Origin: Tyto alba
Taxonomy: Eukaryota; Chordata; Aves; Strigiformes; Tytonidae
Assembly (NCBI RefSeq): GCF_018691265.1
Contig: NW_024881324.1
Coordinates: forward strand, 11,065,730 to 11,129,729
Direction of reading: 5' to 3'
Length of the DNA stretch: 64,000 nucleotides
A program made the translations under genes and the position numbers. Position 1 is the first letter of the stretch, and each line of letters begins with the position of its first letter. Below the pieces are notes generated by a model. That model was not told the DNA's origin. It worked only from the letters and a program-made list of their open reading frames with translations, and did not search any database. Positions 14,037 to 26,330 of this stretch are shown here, one piece after another.

Positions 14037-17000
14037 AACAGAGAGCAAGTCTCACAGGTCTGACTTCCCCACCAGTTTTATGGAAGTGGGTAGCTGAGCA
14101 GAGCAGACAAGCATTATTAATATCTCCACTGAGGGAAAAGCTAATATGGGAGTTTGACCCTTATTAGACATCAGAAAATCCATAGAAAACTAGGATTCAT
14201 TTGGTTCCACTCTTACAGAACTGCTTCTTTTCTTCATTTGACCACTGAGCTGAAAAATCACGTAGTCATACAGTCCTAATTAATAGATGATCCCCAAAGG
14301 AAAGGAAAAAATGTGGCTCAGAATTTATATAATTGTATATTTAAAGCATGTTGTCACTGAGTAACCTGTTGGTCACTCTTCTGGTATGTATTAGTTCATA
14401 TTATAAGGCAACTTAAAAAGCAACATTGATTGTTTGTTTGTTCGTTAAAGATGCAGACTGTATATTTTTTTACCTAGGGATAAAATATCTCAAACAATGT
14501 AAGACTGTGATACATGAACATCTAAAATGATGATAGGTGAATACTATAAAAAAATATTTTCTATTATATTATTCTTTGGCAACAACCAAAAAATTGGAAT
14601 ATATTTTTTTGCAGCGTTTTAGTTGTTTGAAACTGATACACGAGGTTTTGGTGATACACTTTTTAAGCTACAATTTATACAGTGTCTTGTAGAACCAAGC
14701 AGCCAAAATGCATTTTCCATGTGGAGTACATAGCTGCTTTATACATTCAAACCCATACTGAGGTGTAGTCTGCTGGTAAACCTACTCTTTAAATTCTCAT
14801 CTCGGTATATAAACCACTGCTATCTGACGGACAAATGCAGGAGTAAATGAAGTTACAAGCAGCCAAGATAATACTGGAGAGATTGTTTTAATTACAGCAC
14901 AGCATCTGCAAATACAGTCTGTGCTAAGGGGAAGTGATTTAAACTACGTGGAAAGTATGACTTGCAGTGTTAAGTACAGCCAAGTCAATGAAAAGTTTGA
15001 CGCAGATGCTAACAACTTGAAGCAGCCAGTTTTTAATTAGGATATCAACCTATCAATGAATTTGCTCATAAATTTTCATCCGCTTCATCCCATATGTATA
15101 AAGTAGTAGCAGTTTTATCACTGTGGCTACTTTTGTACAGCAAGGAGGGTGGAAGCTTTGTTTTGGTCAAGCGTTGTCCCCGGGCAGCAGCTCAAGCCTC
15201 TAACCTGGGGGTCACTTCAGACAAGGAGCAACCTGATGGTGACTGAGTTTCCAAGGTTTCTTTGCAAAATCAGTGTGGAAGGAATAGACCAGCTGAACAA
15301 CCCTGTTCTCTCCCTGTCTCCAGCTCAGGAAAAGGAACAGTTTTTCCAACAGTGCTTAAATGAGCATAAGTATCTTTTCATCAAATGTTTTTCAAATCTG
15401 AATTGTAATTCATTTCTGTATTTTTAGCAGCTACTTCCCTCGAAAAGGCTTTTGAAAATGTTCTCTCTCTTCTCTTGTTCTTTTTCCACAAAACGTGCTT
15501 ATGAGCCCAGTGTCTTCCACCAAAACTGAGTTCACTTGATACAATTCCTCACAAATATAATAAAACAGAAAAAAGAAAAAGGATAATTTGTTGAGTCACT
15601 GCACGGTCGTCTTTGTGAACTGAATGTTTTTTGATATGTAAGGACTATCTCTCTACAACCAGAGGATCCCAGGATAGGAACGTACTGTCTTCCCAGGATG
15701 TAAACATGCACTGCTCCTGTGAAAGCAGTAAAGCAGCTGATTGATACCAGCTGAGCACATGGCCCCGTGCGTACAGCACAGCATCGAGGGGAACAAGTGA
15801 TGCTGGGTCTTCTCCTGTAGGCAGTGTTTCCTTTTCCAGGGTTTCCTGGATTTTCTCTCTCTTATCCAAACCATTAGTGTTATAGTAAATTTAAATGTAA
15901 ATATTGTTTTGTTTCTGCAGTTAATAGTTGTAGGTCAAATCACTTTTCATTAGGCTTGTAAGATGCTACATGAAGAGATTGTGTATTCTAAGGTAATGGT
16001 TTGGGTTGTTTATATCTACTGTACACTTCCCCCCAACATGATTTTGAATAGTATCCTGTTGTAATTAAATAAAAAACCCACCCTACTTCCTGTGTGTTGG
16101 TGGCACTGAGGTGATTTAAGTACTCAGGAGGCTCAACAATTAAAGTCATTAAACAATGAGTCGTGAGCAAAACTGAAAATGTTAATAGTCTTAGTTTTAT
16201 CTTTCCTTTTCTGGTCTTCATTAGAGAATGAGAGACTTCAAAGGGGAGTGAGGAAAAAAACCATCTTTTAACTGCTTTCATGTCTTAGGATGGACACAGA
16301 GAAAAAGCAAATAACTAGATATGGCAGTTTCTTTCAAAGAAAGGCATGGAGAGCTATAAAAACACACGGAAATATGAGGCAAGAAAGATAAAGTCAGATG
16401 TGGGCAACCTGATATCTGTAATTTCTTAGTGATTCTTACATGGAGAAATAAGCAAAAATAGATGTCTTTATTAATTATGACCCAAACTAGTATTAGTACT
16501 ATAGCAGGTATCAATGAGAAGGTCTATTTTTTAATGTATCATGATGAATTAAACTGAAAAAAGAACACAGCTTCTCTTTAAGGTTGACTTTATGAATGGT
16601 ATTTATTTTTATTTATGTGCAGCACATACCTTTTGGTTCTGAACATGTCACTGCAGTGAAATCAGGGGAATGGTGTGGGTAAGAGCAGAACCGGACCCAA
16701 TTAATTAGGCAAGAGCTGTGCACACACACCTAGGGGAGGAATCTGATCCTCTGGGGTGAGTGGGAGGAAGATGAAATGCTTGGTGTGGCTCTTCCTAGAA
16801 CTCCCTTTCAATTGCAGTTATTCCTGCTCTTCCTCAGGAGGAAAAGCCCAAGTTGTTCTAAATCCCAATTCCTTTAAGATTTACAGGAGAGCTAAGTGAC
16901 TGTGTAAATGCAGAGCACTTCTTTTTAAAATTATTTAAGGAACAAGCTGCACGTGCTAAATTTGTACCTGTAGGCAGATGTTCCTCTTGAGAAGAGTTTT

Positions 17001-17178
17001 CCTGGTAATGGCACTTGGAACCTGCCAGTTGTTCTACTGCTGTTATTTATTACTGTTCATTTTATGGCATGAATTGTCTTAAAATGTTGGTGGGCCAAAC
17101 ATGTTAACTGAGAAGGTACTAACCAGTGAATGAACTTCCATTTGCTAAGAAAGAATCTGCCACTTTTGTTTCAAGCAG

Positions 17179-17348
17179 CCCATGTCGTCAGTGAAGATTT
17201 TCCAGACTCCGTGATGCCTGTCAGCTCTAGTAAGGCATGTGACCTTCACAAGGAGCTTGAATATGAAGAGATTCCTCCATATATTGAACAGTTTGAGAGA
17301 GATGTTCAGGATGACATAATTCTGCTTGGCAGCTTTTCACTGGAACAG
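17179..17348 (+). CDS. Internal exon 3: acidic linker with conserved-looking core
   Basis: The acceptor is TTTTGTTTCAAGCAG and the donor GGAACAG/GTCAGA. The left-over G plus CC makes Ala. Then 56 codons follow, ending on a codon boundary. The peptide includes HVVSEDFPDSVMPVSSSK, then ELEYEEIPPYIEQFERDVQ and DDIILLGSFSLEQ. It is strongly acidic, with a Pro-Pro-Tyr ('PPY') that could be a WW-domain ligand; that is motif-level inference only. AAGCAG at 17,173-17,178 is a tandem NAGNAG acceptor. Using the upstream AG would add one Ala without changing frame. Confidence 0.87.
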
Positions 17349-18085
17349 GTCAGAGTTAAGAACTATAAGACAATTTTATCGCTTGCTCCATAACATGATG
17401 CTGGCTTGTTAACCTTGTACACCCCAATTCTATTTCACTGCCCAGTAAAACATATATTGAAAGGGGAAAAGATAACCCATTTCGTTGGCTTGCTTTATGT
17501 GACTGACACTTTGTTAAGCTAACAGCAGGATTTTTATCTTTGTCTCCATTTCATTGTGAATAAAAACAGATTGCCTTTGTTGCTTCTCTCCTAAATAGTG
17601 GAGTGTCTCTCACTGCTCTGCAGTAAGTATTGCAATTGAGTTTCAATCAAGAGCCTAAGCTTAGGACATCTCTCTCTGCCAAATTTAACATAGGCTTATT
17701 CATCTATCAATGAGCAAGTTCAGATTGGAGCCCAGGAAGGATTTATGTAGCAATATTCGTTGTACAGAGGACAAAAACTGTTGCGTTTTTCAGGGTGGCA
17801 AAGCTTCTTATGGTTTTCTTTTTGCCATTTCATAGTGTAATGATACAAGGTTGGGTTCATGTTGACAAAGGCACAAGTTTTCAGAGCTGAAATGATACTT
17901 GTGGGCACCTAGCTACCATTTGTCCCTTTGAAAAATCTCATCTCAAGATTAGGGGACAGGAAGAGAGATTAATTGATGAATCTATCATTTTTAATTAGCA
18001 ACATGAGAACAGCGCACTGGCTCTGGTGGGCTTAAAATAGGTTATCCAGTGACTGATGGTGATCTAAGCTTCCTTTTATTTTCAG
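17349..18085 (+). other. Short intron (737 bases)
   Basis: AT-rich with no features beyond its splice sites: GTCAGA donor and TTCCTTTTATTTTCAG acceptor. Confidence 0.65.
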
Positions 18086-18146
18086 AGGAAGTTTTTAGAA
18101 TTTTTTCACTGCAGGACTAAACCTCATCATTACCTTCTGCATGTTG
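18086..18146 (+). CDS. Internal exon 4: 61-nt exon
   Basis: It has a strong acceptor (CTTCCTTTTATTTTCAG) and a good donor (GTTG/GTGAGG). It opens in phase 0, exactly where exon 3 ends, and has 20 codons plus one base. The peptide is RKFLEFFHCRTKPHHYLLHV. It is aromatic and basic, unlike the acidic exon before it, and could be the edge of a folded segment. Support comes from splice-site quality and phase fit at both ends. The peptide itself is not recognised. Confidence 0.65.
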
Positions 18147-21100
18147 GTGAGGGACAAAACTTGCTTCCTTGCAGCTTTTCTCTAAATCCTTGTGTAGCTG
18201 TATTTCATTCCTTCTCACCTTTTTTTGTAGCTGTATGCACCATGCATAGCAGGTGGTTTGGGGACTATTGTTCAAAGAACATGAAATGGGAGGGAAACAT
18301 GAGGAAAAAGGGCTCAGATGGTACTAAGAGCATCATCTGCCTCAAGGGACTGATGGATTAGGAACCTGGGAACAGGTAAACAGAGTGCTGTACCTTTCCA
18401 AAAGACTTTATAATATGTTGAGAGTTCACACTTTAACTAAGTTTGGGCTATACGGATGTCCCCAAAGTTTCATGAGGCTCTGTGACACATGAAGGAACAC
18501 AACAGGTTTGTCAATCCTTTGTTTACCCTCCCTCCAAACATAGCCACTGGGAGGCTGATCATCTTACTTGGACTCTTTTTGGAGGTGTTCAGCAAAGTTT
18601 GTTTCCTAGACAGGAGCAAGCTATCTGATCATCCCAAAACAACGTCCTGCTTTTTTTAACAGAAAGCTGCATGTGTGATCCACAGGTAATGCAATATAAT
18701 TTGGATTTTATTCCTTGTTTTCTTCCAAAAGAAAAAAAATCCTCATTCAATGTGATTGATTGAGCTGGCCTACCATGAGCTTACAGGTAGGAACTGTATA
18801 CTGCACAGAACAGATCTTGAATGCCTGTGTTTTCTGTCCATTCCATTCACACATCTCTAAATTCAGTTGTCTATGCCCTGTTTAGGAATTCAGTCATATT
18901 GACGTGGTATCAACTGTCACATTTGCATCCTGCAATGCAGAGAGTAACAAGAGGATCACTGTGAAATCTATATTATCTTCTACATCAGTGATGTATGCAT
19001 CCATCCTTTCCTTAAAAGCACAGAGAAACGGTGCATTCAGCCCCTTTGAACAGAAAATAGAAGGTGACATTGGACGTAGAGGCTGAAAACATGCACCTCG
19101 TGTCATATTGGTATTCAAAGACATCTAACAGTGTGAGCATCCTTATTCTTCTTTAATTGACCTTTATTCTTGAATGGCCCATCTTTACTGTGGATATACC
19201 CCTGCAGCATTGCAGTGTTGATGCCCTTCTGCAGCAGCTACTGGTTCAGTGTTAGACTGCTGCCATAGTCTTTGGAATCTGTCATTGCTGTCTTTGGGAT
19301 GCTTTCAGCTTTTGTTACTTGAATGTGTGTTCATTGGTTTGAAAAAGTTTTTAATTTGCCACATGGCATTTACTTCTTATTCAGAAAAAAACCCCTTCCC
19401 TTCCTTCTGCAGATTTAGTGAGTAGCAGATGTACTTTAGCCAGTGTAATTTATGATTAGTTAATTTAATCTGCCATAATGACATAAAGTGAGCCTGAAAC
19501 AAGCTTCTATCAATTTTGCCATTAGAGGTAACATAATATTTTCAAATGTCTACCAAACTGAGTAATTAACCCTCGGGCTGAGTGAAAGAGTCTAATAGAC
19601 ATCTTTCTCACATTCCTCTGTTTTGACAAAATGGAAGCAAAACACGGGAGCCCAAGGGTTAAAAATAGCAAGTGAGAGTTTACAGTACATGAGACTGGTT
19701 TTATAAGCAAGGTTCAGAAACACACTTGAGTTGCTGCTGTTTCTTTTTAGGCTGCCAAAAATTCTCTCCGATGAGGCATCTGATTTGCACTAGAGCTTTG
19801 CTGACAACATTGGCATGAAGAGGAAAGCTATGTATTAACTATCTATCCCTTAGTTCATTGCCTTTCTTCTCTGCTTTGTAGCTTTACAGTAAGTGGGTGG
19901 CTTTTGTTTAAACAGCAACTCAGTGCATGAAATCACCACGATTAAAAGTTTTTGAAAGAGCAGATTCACTTTCCAAAATAATAATAATAAAAAGAAAAAT
20001 GGTTTATGCAAGATTTTAGCTCTGGAACTTTAAGCTGCATTGTTACTTACTTCGTGTTCTGTTTTGTAAATGCAAAAGCTAATAGCTGAGGTTGGCAAGA
20101 AATACATAAGGGGAGATCTGATAGATTCTTGTAAAGAAAGCATTAAGCAGATGTCAGAGTTCTGTTAACAAACACATTAAAGAATATTAAATTTGGAATG
20201 CAATACTGTTTCCTGTAGGCCCTACCATGTAGGCCTACAGATTTCAAAAGCCCCAATGACATTTGCTTTTAATAAAGAAAAATAAACTCTATTGAGGGAA
20301 AATCATAACTTTGGGACTGTGTTGTGGTAGAAGCTGAGCAGGTACAACCAAGGCTCGGTATGCAGAATGCCGCAGGAAACCATCTGTCATGAGACAATGC
20401 AGGGACCCATGCTTATGGGCACAACTTGATCTTCCAGAGAAGAGAAATATCTAAGAAAAGACTTGACGTAATGCTGGCTTAACATGTTTGATTAAAGACA
20501 AGATGGTCTCGAAACATGAGAGACTGCTGAGGATGAAGCAAACACTGGTGATTGGGGTGAGATTGCACTTGATGGGCCTTTGGCAACATAATCTAGCCCA
20601 TCATTAATTCAAATGCCATGGAAAAATACTAGCTCTAGGATTTTCAGCTGTTTCTGAACTGAGACAATAAAAGTGACTACTCGGCTTTATGTAGGCTCAG
20701 GAAAAAAATAATAATGGGGCAAGGGAAAAGATCAATACTGCCCCAGAAGTCAAGCACATCTTTCCTTCTTGGCCATCTTCTTTGTGTAACTTTGTCAGTA
20801 TTCTTAGCTAAAGGTAATTTGTTCACAACCTCCATCTCTCTGTGCAGGACTCAGCTGCTACATTTAGCCCCCTGTGCTGCGTGTAACACCTTGCAGGACT
20901 TGAGCATTACAACTATATAATCAGTTTTGATCCATGACCTCAATGTGAATTACTCAAGAGCCTCTGAAAGTAAAGTGCAAGTTTTACTCTTCACTTTCAG
21001 CAGTTGAATTATAGTAGTAAGAAATGAGCTATTTGTTGCAGGTGGATAGTAATAAAATGTTGTCTTTCATCAAGAGATTTACCTTTTGGATAAACAGAGG

Positions 21101-21744
21101 TTAATGCCTCTGGGCATTAGACCTAATATTCTTACAGGGTCAATATCATCACTGCTCTGACTCCTTGCCAAGTCACAGCAAGATCAATTTATATGATGAT
21201 GGAGTGATCAGTTTTCCTTTGGTTAACAGTGGATAATACATGGGTAAAATTTGATACTATGTGAGATGATGACAAATCTACCCTCCAATCAGGAATTTAA
21301 TCAGTGAGATCAGGCCTCAGTCATATAAAACACTGATGCACATTTGCTTGCATGTACTACCCCATTGGATAATACTGTTGTTCATACCCTGATGGTATGT
21401 GCAGACCTCCCCTCATCAGAGCCATAGCATACTAAGTATTGCACAATCCTTTGTGATCATTTTTTGCGAGTGTAGTACTTGTGTGAATATATGCACCTAA
21501 GAGTAATGCAGAATTGAAGGTGACTTTTCCTCAGTCAAAACCTAGCTACTTCTTTTTGATATTTGTCAAGATTTTACATGACTGTCATGTTCAAATGAGT
21601 CACTTTTTTATTTTACTGAGAATTTCAGGTCAAGAATACAAAAGCTAGCAATGTTTCATTTACACCATGTCTTAAAAGTGGGTGACTTCATTTTAGGTAA
21701 GCTACCTATATGCTACACTCATTGTTTGAGTGTCAAAGCACCTC

Positions 21745-21870
21745 TACAGTCTGTTAGTATAATGTTTTCCATTTCATTTATATGATATAGCAGGAATTAT
21801 GGGTATCTCCACTTTACAGAGGAAGAACAAGGGCACAGATAGACTGAAATCTACTCCAGTCAGAAGTACT
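21745..21870 (-). repeat. MIR/CORE-SINE-like relic (antisense)
   Basis: 'caccctctac'-type start, then 'ggaattatgggtatctccac', 'tttacagaggaagaacaagg' and 'gcacagatagactgaaatc'. This follows the antisense MIR/L2 order of 'ttatccccattttacagatg', 'aggaaactgaggcacagag', 'aggttaagtgacttgcc'. Old and diverged. Confidence 0.5.
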
Positions 21871-22302
21871 TAGCTTCTAATTTCCTTTTGAAATCTGTCA
21901 TTAGGCCAAGCTTATCGAATTCATTATAGTCCTGCCAGGTAGACTGCTCTTGGATTGGTGAAAAAGCACTTAAATGAAACCCATGTTTAAGGGGACAAAA
22001 TACAAGGTGAACTTCCCAAAGCCTGGGATATTTGGATTCTGGTTCTTGAACTTCTGATGTCCTGCCTAGTGAATGTTCATGGCTCTTGTGTGTGTCAGCA
22101 CTCACCTAGCAGATCCAAAGCCTGACCAAGATGCCAGTATGTGTAGTTAGGGGACTTCTCTACCCTGCAGGCTGGCAACCCGAGATATCAAAATATCTTT
22201 ATTCTATCAGGCTTGCTCCTCCTTGCTCAGTGGGAAGCTTGGGAACCCTCTGAATTTCTAATGTTCCTCCCTCATTGCTTCTGGACACTCAGTTATACAT
22301 AC

Positions 22303-22325
22303 TTTTTTTTTTTTTTTTTTTTTTT
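22303..22325 (+). repeat. T23 homopolymer
   Basis: An uninterrupted T run followed by a purine-rich stretch (AAGAAGCGGGGAAAGGGGAAG). Confidence 0.95.
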
Positions 22326-23024
22326 AAGAAGCGGGGAAAGGGGAAGGGGGAGCATGAAAATGAATGTCAACACAAGCAGAGCTGTGAAAAAGATGTTGTG
22401 TGTGTTTGTAAAGGCCCAGACACTGTCACAATACCCATAATGTTGCTATAGTTGATCTTTTTAATTGTTATTCTTTTGATTGCTTTGCTCAGGAGTTATA
22501 TGGATTTTTAGTCAAGTAAATATTTAGATGGAAGTAATGAAAATCTTCTATATTTCTTATATTTTTTCACTAAAAAGGACTTTACTTAGTTTTTACTGTA
22601 TTCTTTCCACTTTTTAAGACCAGAGGGGCAATTAAACAATTAAAGTAGTTCTTGATATTCTATTGAACTGGAACAATGAATCCTACAGCTACTGTAAATG
22701 ATGATACTGCATTTACTGCTGCTTAAGGTAATCTGACTGGTCAGCTCTCTGGCTCATTATCCTAATATAAACTCCAGTAAGGAAGTCTATTTCTATGGTT
22801 CAATAAACAGAGGCAATTGGAAAGATTCTTCAAAGAGAATCAGTGATTGCCAAGTCTTGTTGAAGTTTAAGTGACTTCATCAAGTACTGATCACCTGTTA
22901 AAAGAAGCAGAAGTGAAGATGAGGATTGTAAGGAAAAAATGAGCGTTACTGATATTTAGAGGAATGAACCTGCAAAAATAAATAAAATGAAAACAGTTTT
23001 TTAGTTGCTCGTGTGTTCTCCAGA

Positions 23025-23038
23025 TTTTTTTTTTTTTT
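23025..23038 (+). repeat. T14 homopolymer
   Basis: A T run followed by CCCCTGGGAGG, intronic. Confidence 0.9.
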
Positions 23039-23289
23039 CCCCTGGGAGGTTTTATTCATATTTTTAATACATTTGGAAACAAACTGTAGTCACAGTTGTA
23101 TCTAAGTATACTGTTGGTTAGCTTTTATGACAGGTGACTTCTTAGCAATATTAATAGACTACACAGATTTTATGAGCTACAGATAAACAAATTACTCTAA
23201 ATGTTGAAACTTTTTTTTCTTCTGCAGTCTTGCAGTAGAGCTGAATTTGTCGAGTGGAACCTATGCTAGGTGGTGCTTTAGACCTCTAC

Positions 23290-23400
23290 TTCATAGAGCA
23301 GATTCAGGTGGGGAAGGACTGGACCTCTGGAGTGTGTTTAGTCCAAGCTCCTGCTCAAAGAAGGGCTAACTTTGAGGTGTATTGGGCTTTCCATGTGTAA
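23290..23400 (-). mobile_element. CR1 LINE 3'-end fragment (antisense)
   Basis: 'gtggggaaggactggacctc', 'tggagtgtgtttagtccaag', 'ctcctgctcaaagaagggct' follow the reverse complement of the CR1 tail ('gttggaagggacctctggag', 'atcatctagtccaacc', 'cctgctcaaagcagggtc'). Truncated, with no coding part. Confidence 0.6.
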
Positions 23401-23771
23401 TCTGAGTTTTACTTGGTTGTTTGCACCAGTTTGTTAGTGAGAGACATAACCAGGTATCTGTAAGATGAGAAGTGAAGAAATACTGGGAAAGACAGTCCAG
23501 TTGCATTATGTGCATGCTTCATTACTTATTACTAAGGTGGGAAATCATCACTGGTGCTAAGTCTGCTGCTGGCAATCTGTTTGCACAGCTGGCTTCTCTT
23601 CCTACTGTGCTAGAACCTTAGACAAGACGTGGCTTTCAGTACTATGTGGTTACAATGAGAACATATACTAAAGTGCATATGTTTGCCCAAGGATGTAACA
23701 TCATACTATGCTGACACGATGCAATTGCTCATGTCAGTGTTCAAATCAGAGGAGGAGGGCTTACATTTCAG

Positions 23772-23963
23772 CTGAAAATGTGGAAGGATTTCCACCTACA
23801 ACTTTCAGTAGAGAGGTGGAGCAGGATGTGGTCTTGGAGATCAGTTCTCTGCAGAGGAAAATCATTAGGCATGGCAACTTGTCATTTCCACTGTTGTATT
23901 TAAGAAAATCATGTAGTAAACTGTACTTAAAGCATTGTTTCCCTCTGATTTTCATATATAATT
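23772..23963 (+). other. Candidate cassette exon (unproven)
   Basis: The acceptor is GCTTACATTTCAG and the donor AATT/GTAAGT, which is near-consensus. Length is 192 nt. It is open in the single frame that matches phase 1 on both sides, so it would fit between exons 4 and 5 without a shift. The first half reads as plausible protein (AENVEGFPPTTFSREVEQD), while the second half is hydrophobic and less convincing. An alternative in-frame donor (TTTCA/GTAGAG near 23,811) would keep only the first 13 or so residues. It could equally be chance. Confidence 0.3.
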
Positions 23964-24224
23964 GTAAGTGAATGTCTCATAAAGTGTTCAAGTGCATGTC
24001 TACACACTTGAAACAGAAGATGATGTGAAAGCCAGTACAAATGGAAGTTACTAGATAAAGTTAAGGCCTGTGTTTTTAGATTACAATTATGGAGACAAAT
24101 CTGTGAGGCAGTGCATTATTGACAATCAAAAAAAAAAGAATGGGGACTCAGAAAGATAGGATAGACTGTAACCTCAGACCTGAACATCAGTATTTTGGGG
24201 CTGTAACAAGCAAATTAGTCATTA

Positions 24225-24350
24225 TGACTCAGTTTTCCCTATCTGCAAAACAGACCTAAAATTAGATACCTGCTTTAGGGAAGAGTAAGAGGATTAAAGG
24301 AGTAAAGTTTCATGAGGGACTTTGAAAAGGCTTTAGAAATAATAAAAACA
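24225..24350 (+). repeat. MIR/CORE-SINE-like relic (sense)
   Basis: 'gactcagttttccctatctg', 'caaaacagacctaaaattag', then 'gaggattaaaggagtaaagt' and 'gactttgaaaaggctttag' parallel the MIR/L2 tail 'cctcagtttccccatctgta', 'aaatggggataataatacc', 'gaggattaaatgag', 'gcgctttgaaaa'. Its left edge may reach about 24,140. Confidence 0.55.
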
Positions 24351-26249
24351 TTCTGTGACAAAATTGACAAACATTTTTAAATTGAGGAAGAATGGGGAAA
24401 AACCACAAAAAAGTCTCAGTATTTCCAATCAGTATTTCCTTTCAGTTTCTCTTCAGTTGTTTGTGCCATGATTGCTGTCGGTATCCAGCAAGCAGAAAAT
24501 ATCCTAAAACCATGACATTCATTACATAGCTTATGAACATTTTATTCTTCTTTTGTTTTCAGTGTAAACTATTCATTTTAGATCTATAGATTAGCATAGT
24601 TCTCTTGGTTCCCACCAGAATTGATTGTGCTGCATTAGTTTATAGTGGAGGGAATGTGTTCCCTAATAAAATGTGGTTTACATCTTCCATTTCATATTGT
24701 TAGCATCTTCTCTTATATCTTGCTATCTAGGCTAAAATTACCTGAAGCTTTTTAGTAGCTGGTGATTTCTAGGCTAATCTGGAGACATCTGAACTTGTGG
24801 AGCTTTGACAAACTAGTACATTTCTGCTTGAAGTCTCTTTATCAATAGCAAACAGCATTTCAGTGTTGTATATTTTTCAGTGCTTGGCTATGGTTGTCAG
24901 ACACTCTGATAAATGGCCTTGCATACACTTACAACACTCTGTAGATTTTGATGAGGACATCAAAGCATCATGACCTTGAAGCTACATCTTCTCAACTGTG
25001 AAATAAGAAGCATCTGAAGGAGTACCTGCTAGTTCTGAAGAAAATACAGGTGATCTCTCTGTGAAAAGCAAGGCAGAAACAAGAATTAGTCCTTTGTTTT
25101 GACATTGGAGAGGCAAAATATTTATTTTGCAGAAACTGGGAAGCTCTACAACAGACATCCTGCCAGAGTTTCCTCAATGCATCTCAAGCAAAGTGATTCA
25201 AGTTCTTTTCGTTTGTTAGTACTAGAATCCTGGATCAAAATCCTGAATGAAAACATCTCTGAGTTTTGGGGAAATTCAGGTCCTTGTTTAATAGACCTAC
25301 TTTACAGCTGGATCTAGTTTCCATAGTTCAAAATTAGTGTCTTTAATATATATGTCTTATAAAAGTGTCCACCTCAGTAGAGGGATGCTACCTTCCTGTG
25401 TTGACTGGTAGCTTAGTCTTCACTGCGTTGTTAGAGATAATGCAATGCTTTACAGATTTATCAAAATAATCAGCCTATAATGTTGTCATTAAATGTATCT
25501 GTATTGCTCAGTGTAATAAGGCTGTAACATGACTACAGTAAATCTCACTTTATGTTCTGCAGTATCAATTTTAAAAGAGAGTATAAGTTCTTTTTTTAAA
25601 ATTATTTTTCCTAGCTGTTACAAATGGCTCAGTTCTCTAAGTTTTTAATTTTATGCTCATGAACAGTAAATTGTTTTAGTTTTCTATTTGGAAGGAAAGT
25701 CATGGCGGGGGGATTGCTTTGTTGCTTTTTCTCTTTCCCTTTTAAAAACATGTCTGAGGGTTTGTGGTGCAGTTTTGGTAAAGTGAATAATACTACCATG
25801 TGTCTGGGATTTTGACACAAGTTTACTTACTGGTTTGTGGCCATCTCTGAGACAAGGTCACCCAAATTCTAACAGGCAACAAGCAGTGCAATTTTCAGAA
25901 CAGGACTTATCAAGGTACTAGAGCCTTTGCTTTCAAAGAAGGGCACTCCTCCCACTTACCTCTCAGTGCCTCACTTCCCTGTGATCTCTCTGTAGCTAAC
26001 ACAGAGATGATAAGCCTCTCAGAATCTCACTTTACCTGAAAGAAATGTTAACTTTTCTTGCAATATTTTTTTCTTCTTCTCAAATGATTCTTCATTTTTC
26101 ACTTGTTTTGTGGTATACCGTGCACTAGATGTTGAAAGTCACTGGGAGTCAATCTCCACACAGCAGCCAGAACGTGAAGGAGGGAGGAGGACTAGGTGGC
26201 ACCAGTGGGACTGGAGGCATGGGGTTTGTTTACAGTCCTGTCGACACTT

Positions 26250-26330
26250 TGCTCAGTGAGTTCAAGCAAGTCACTTCTCACTGACATCTCACTTGTCCCA
26301 TCTGTAAACATGGAGTGGACAGAATTTCCA
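26250..26330 (+). repeat. MIR-like relic (sense)
   Basis: 'ttcaagcaagtcacttctca' followed by 'cttgtcccatctgtaaacat' matches the MIR hallmark 'gggcaagtcacttaacctc' and 'tttccccatctgtaaaatg'. Short and diverged. Confidence 0.5.

Larger units (their letters stand above)
11601..17178 (+). other. Intron, no extra exon supported
   Basis: About 5.6 kb. It holds a T17 run at 14,020-14,036 and a possible antisense MIR-like relic near 12,845-12,925. A 115-codon open frame on the minus strand at 12,914-13,261 has no splice context or protein-like composition and is not called. Confidence 0.75.
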
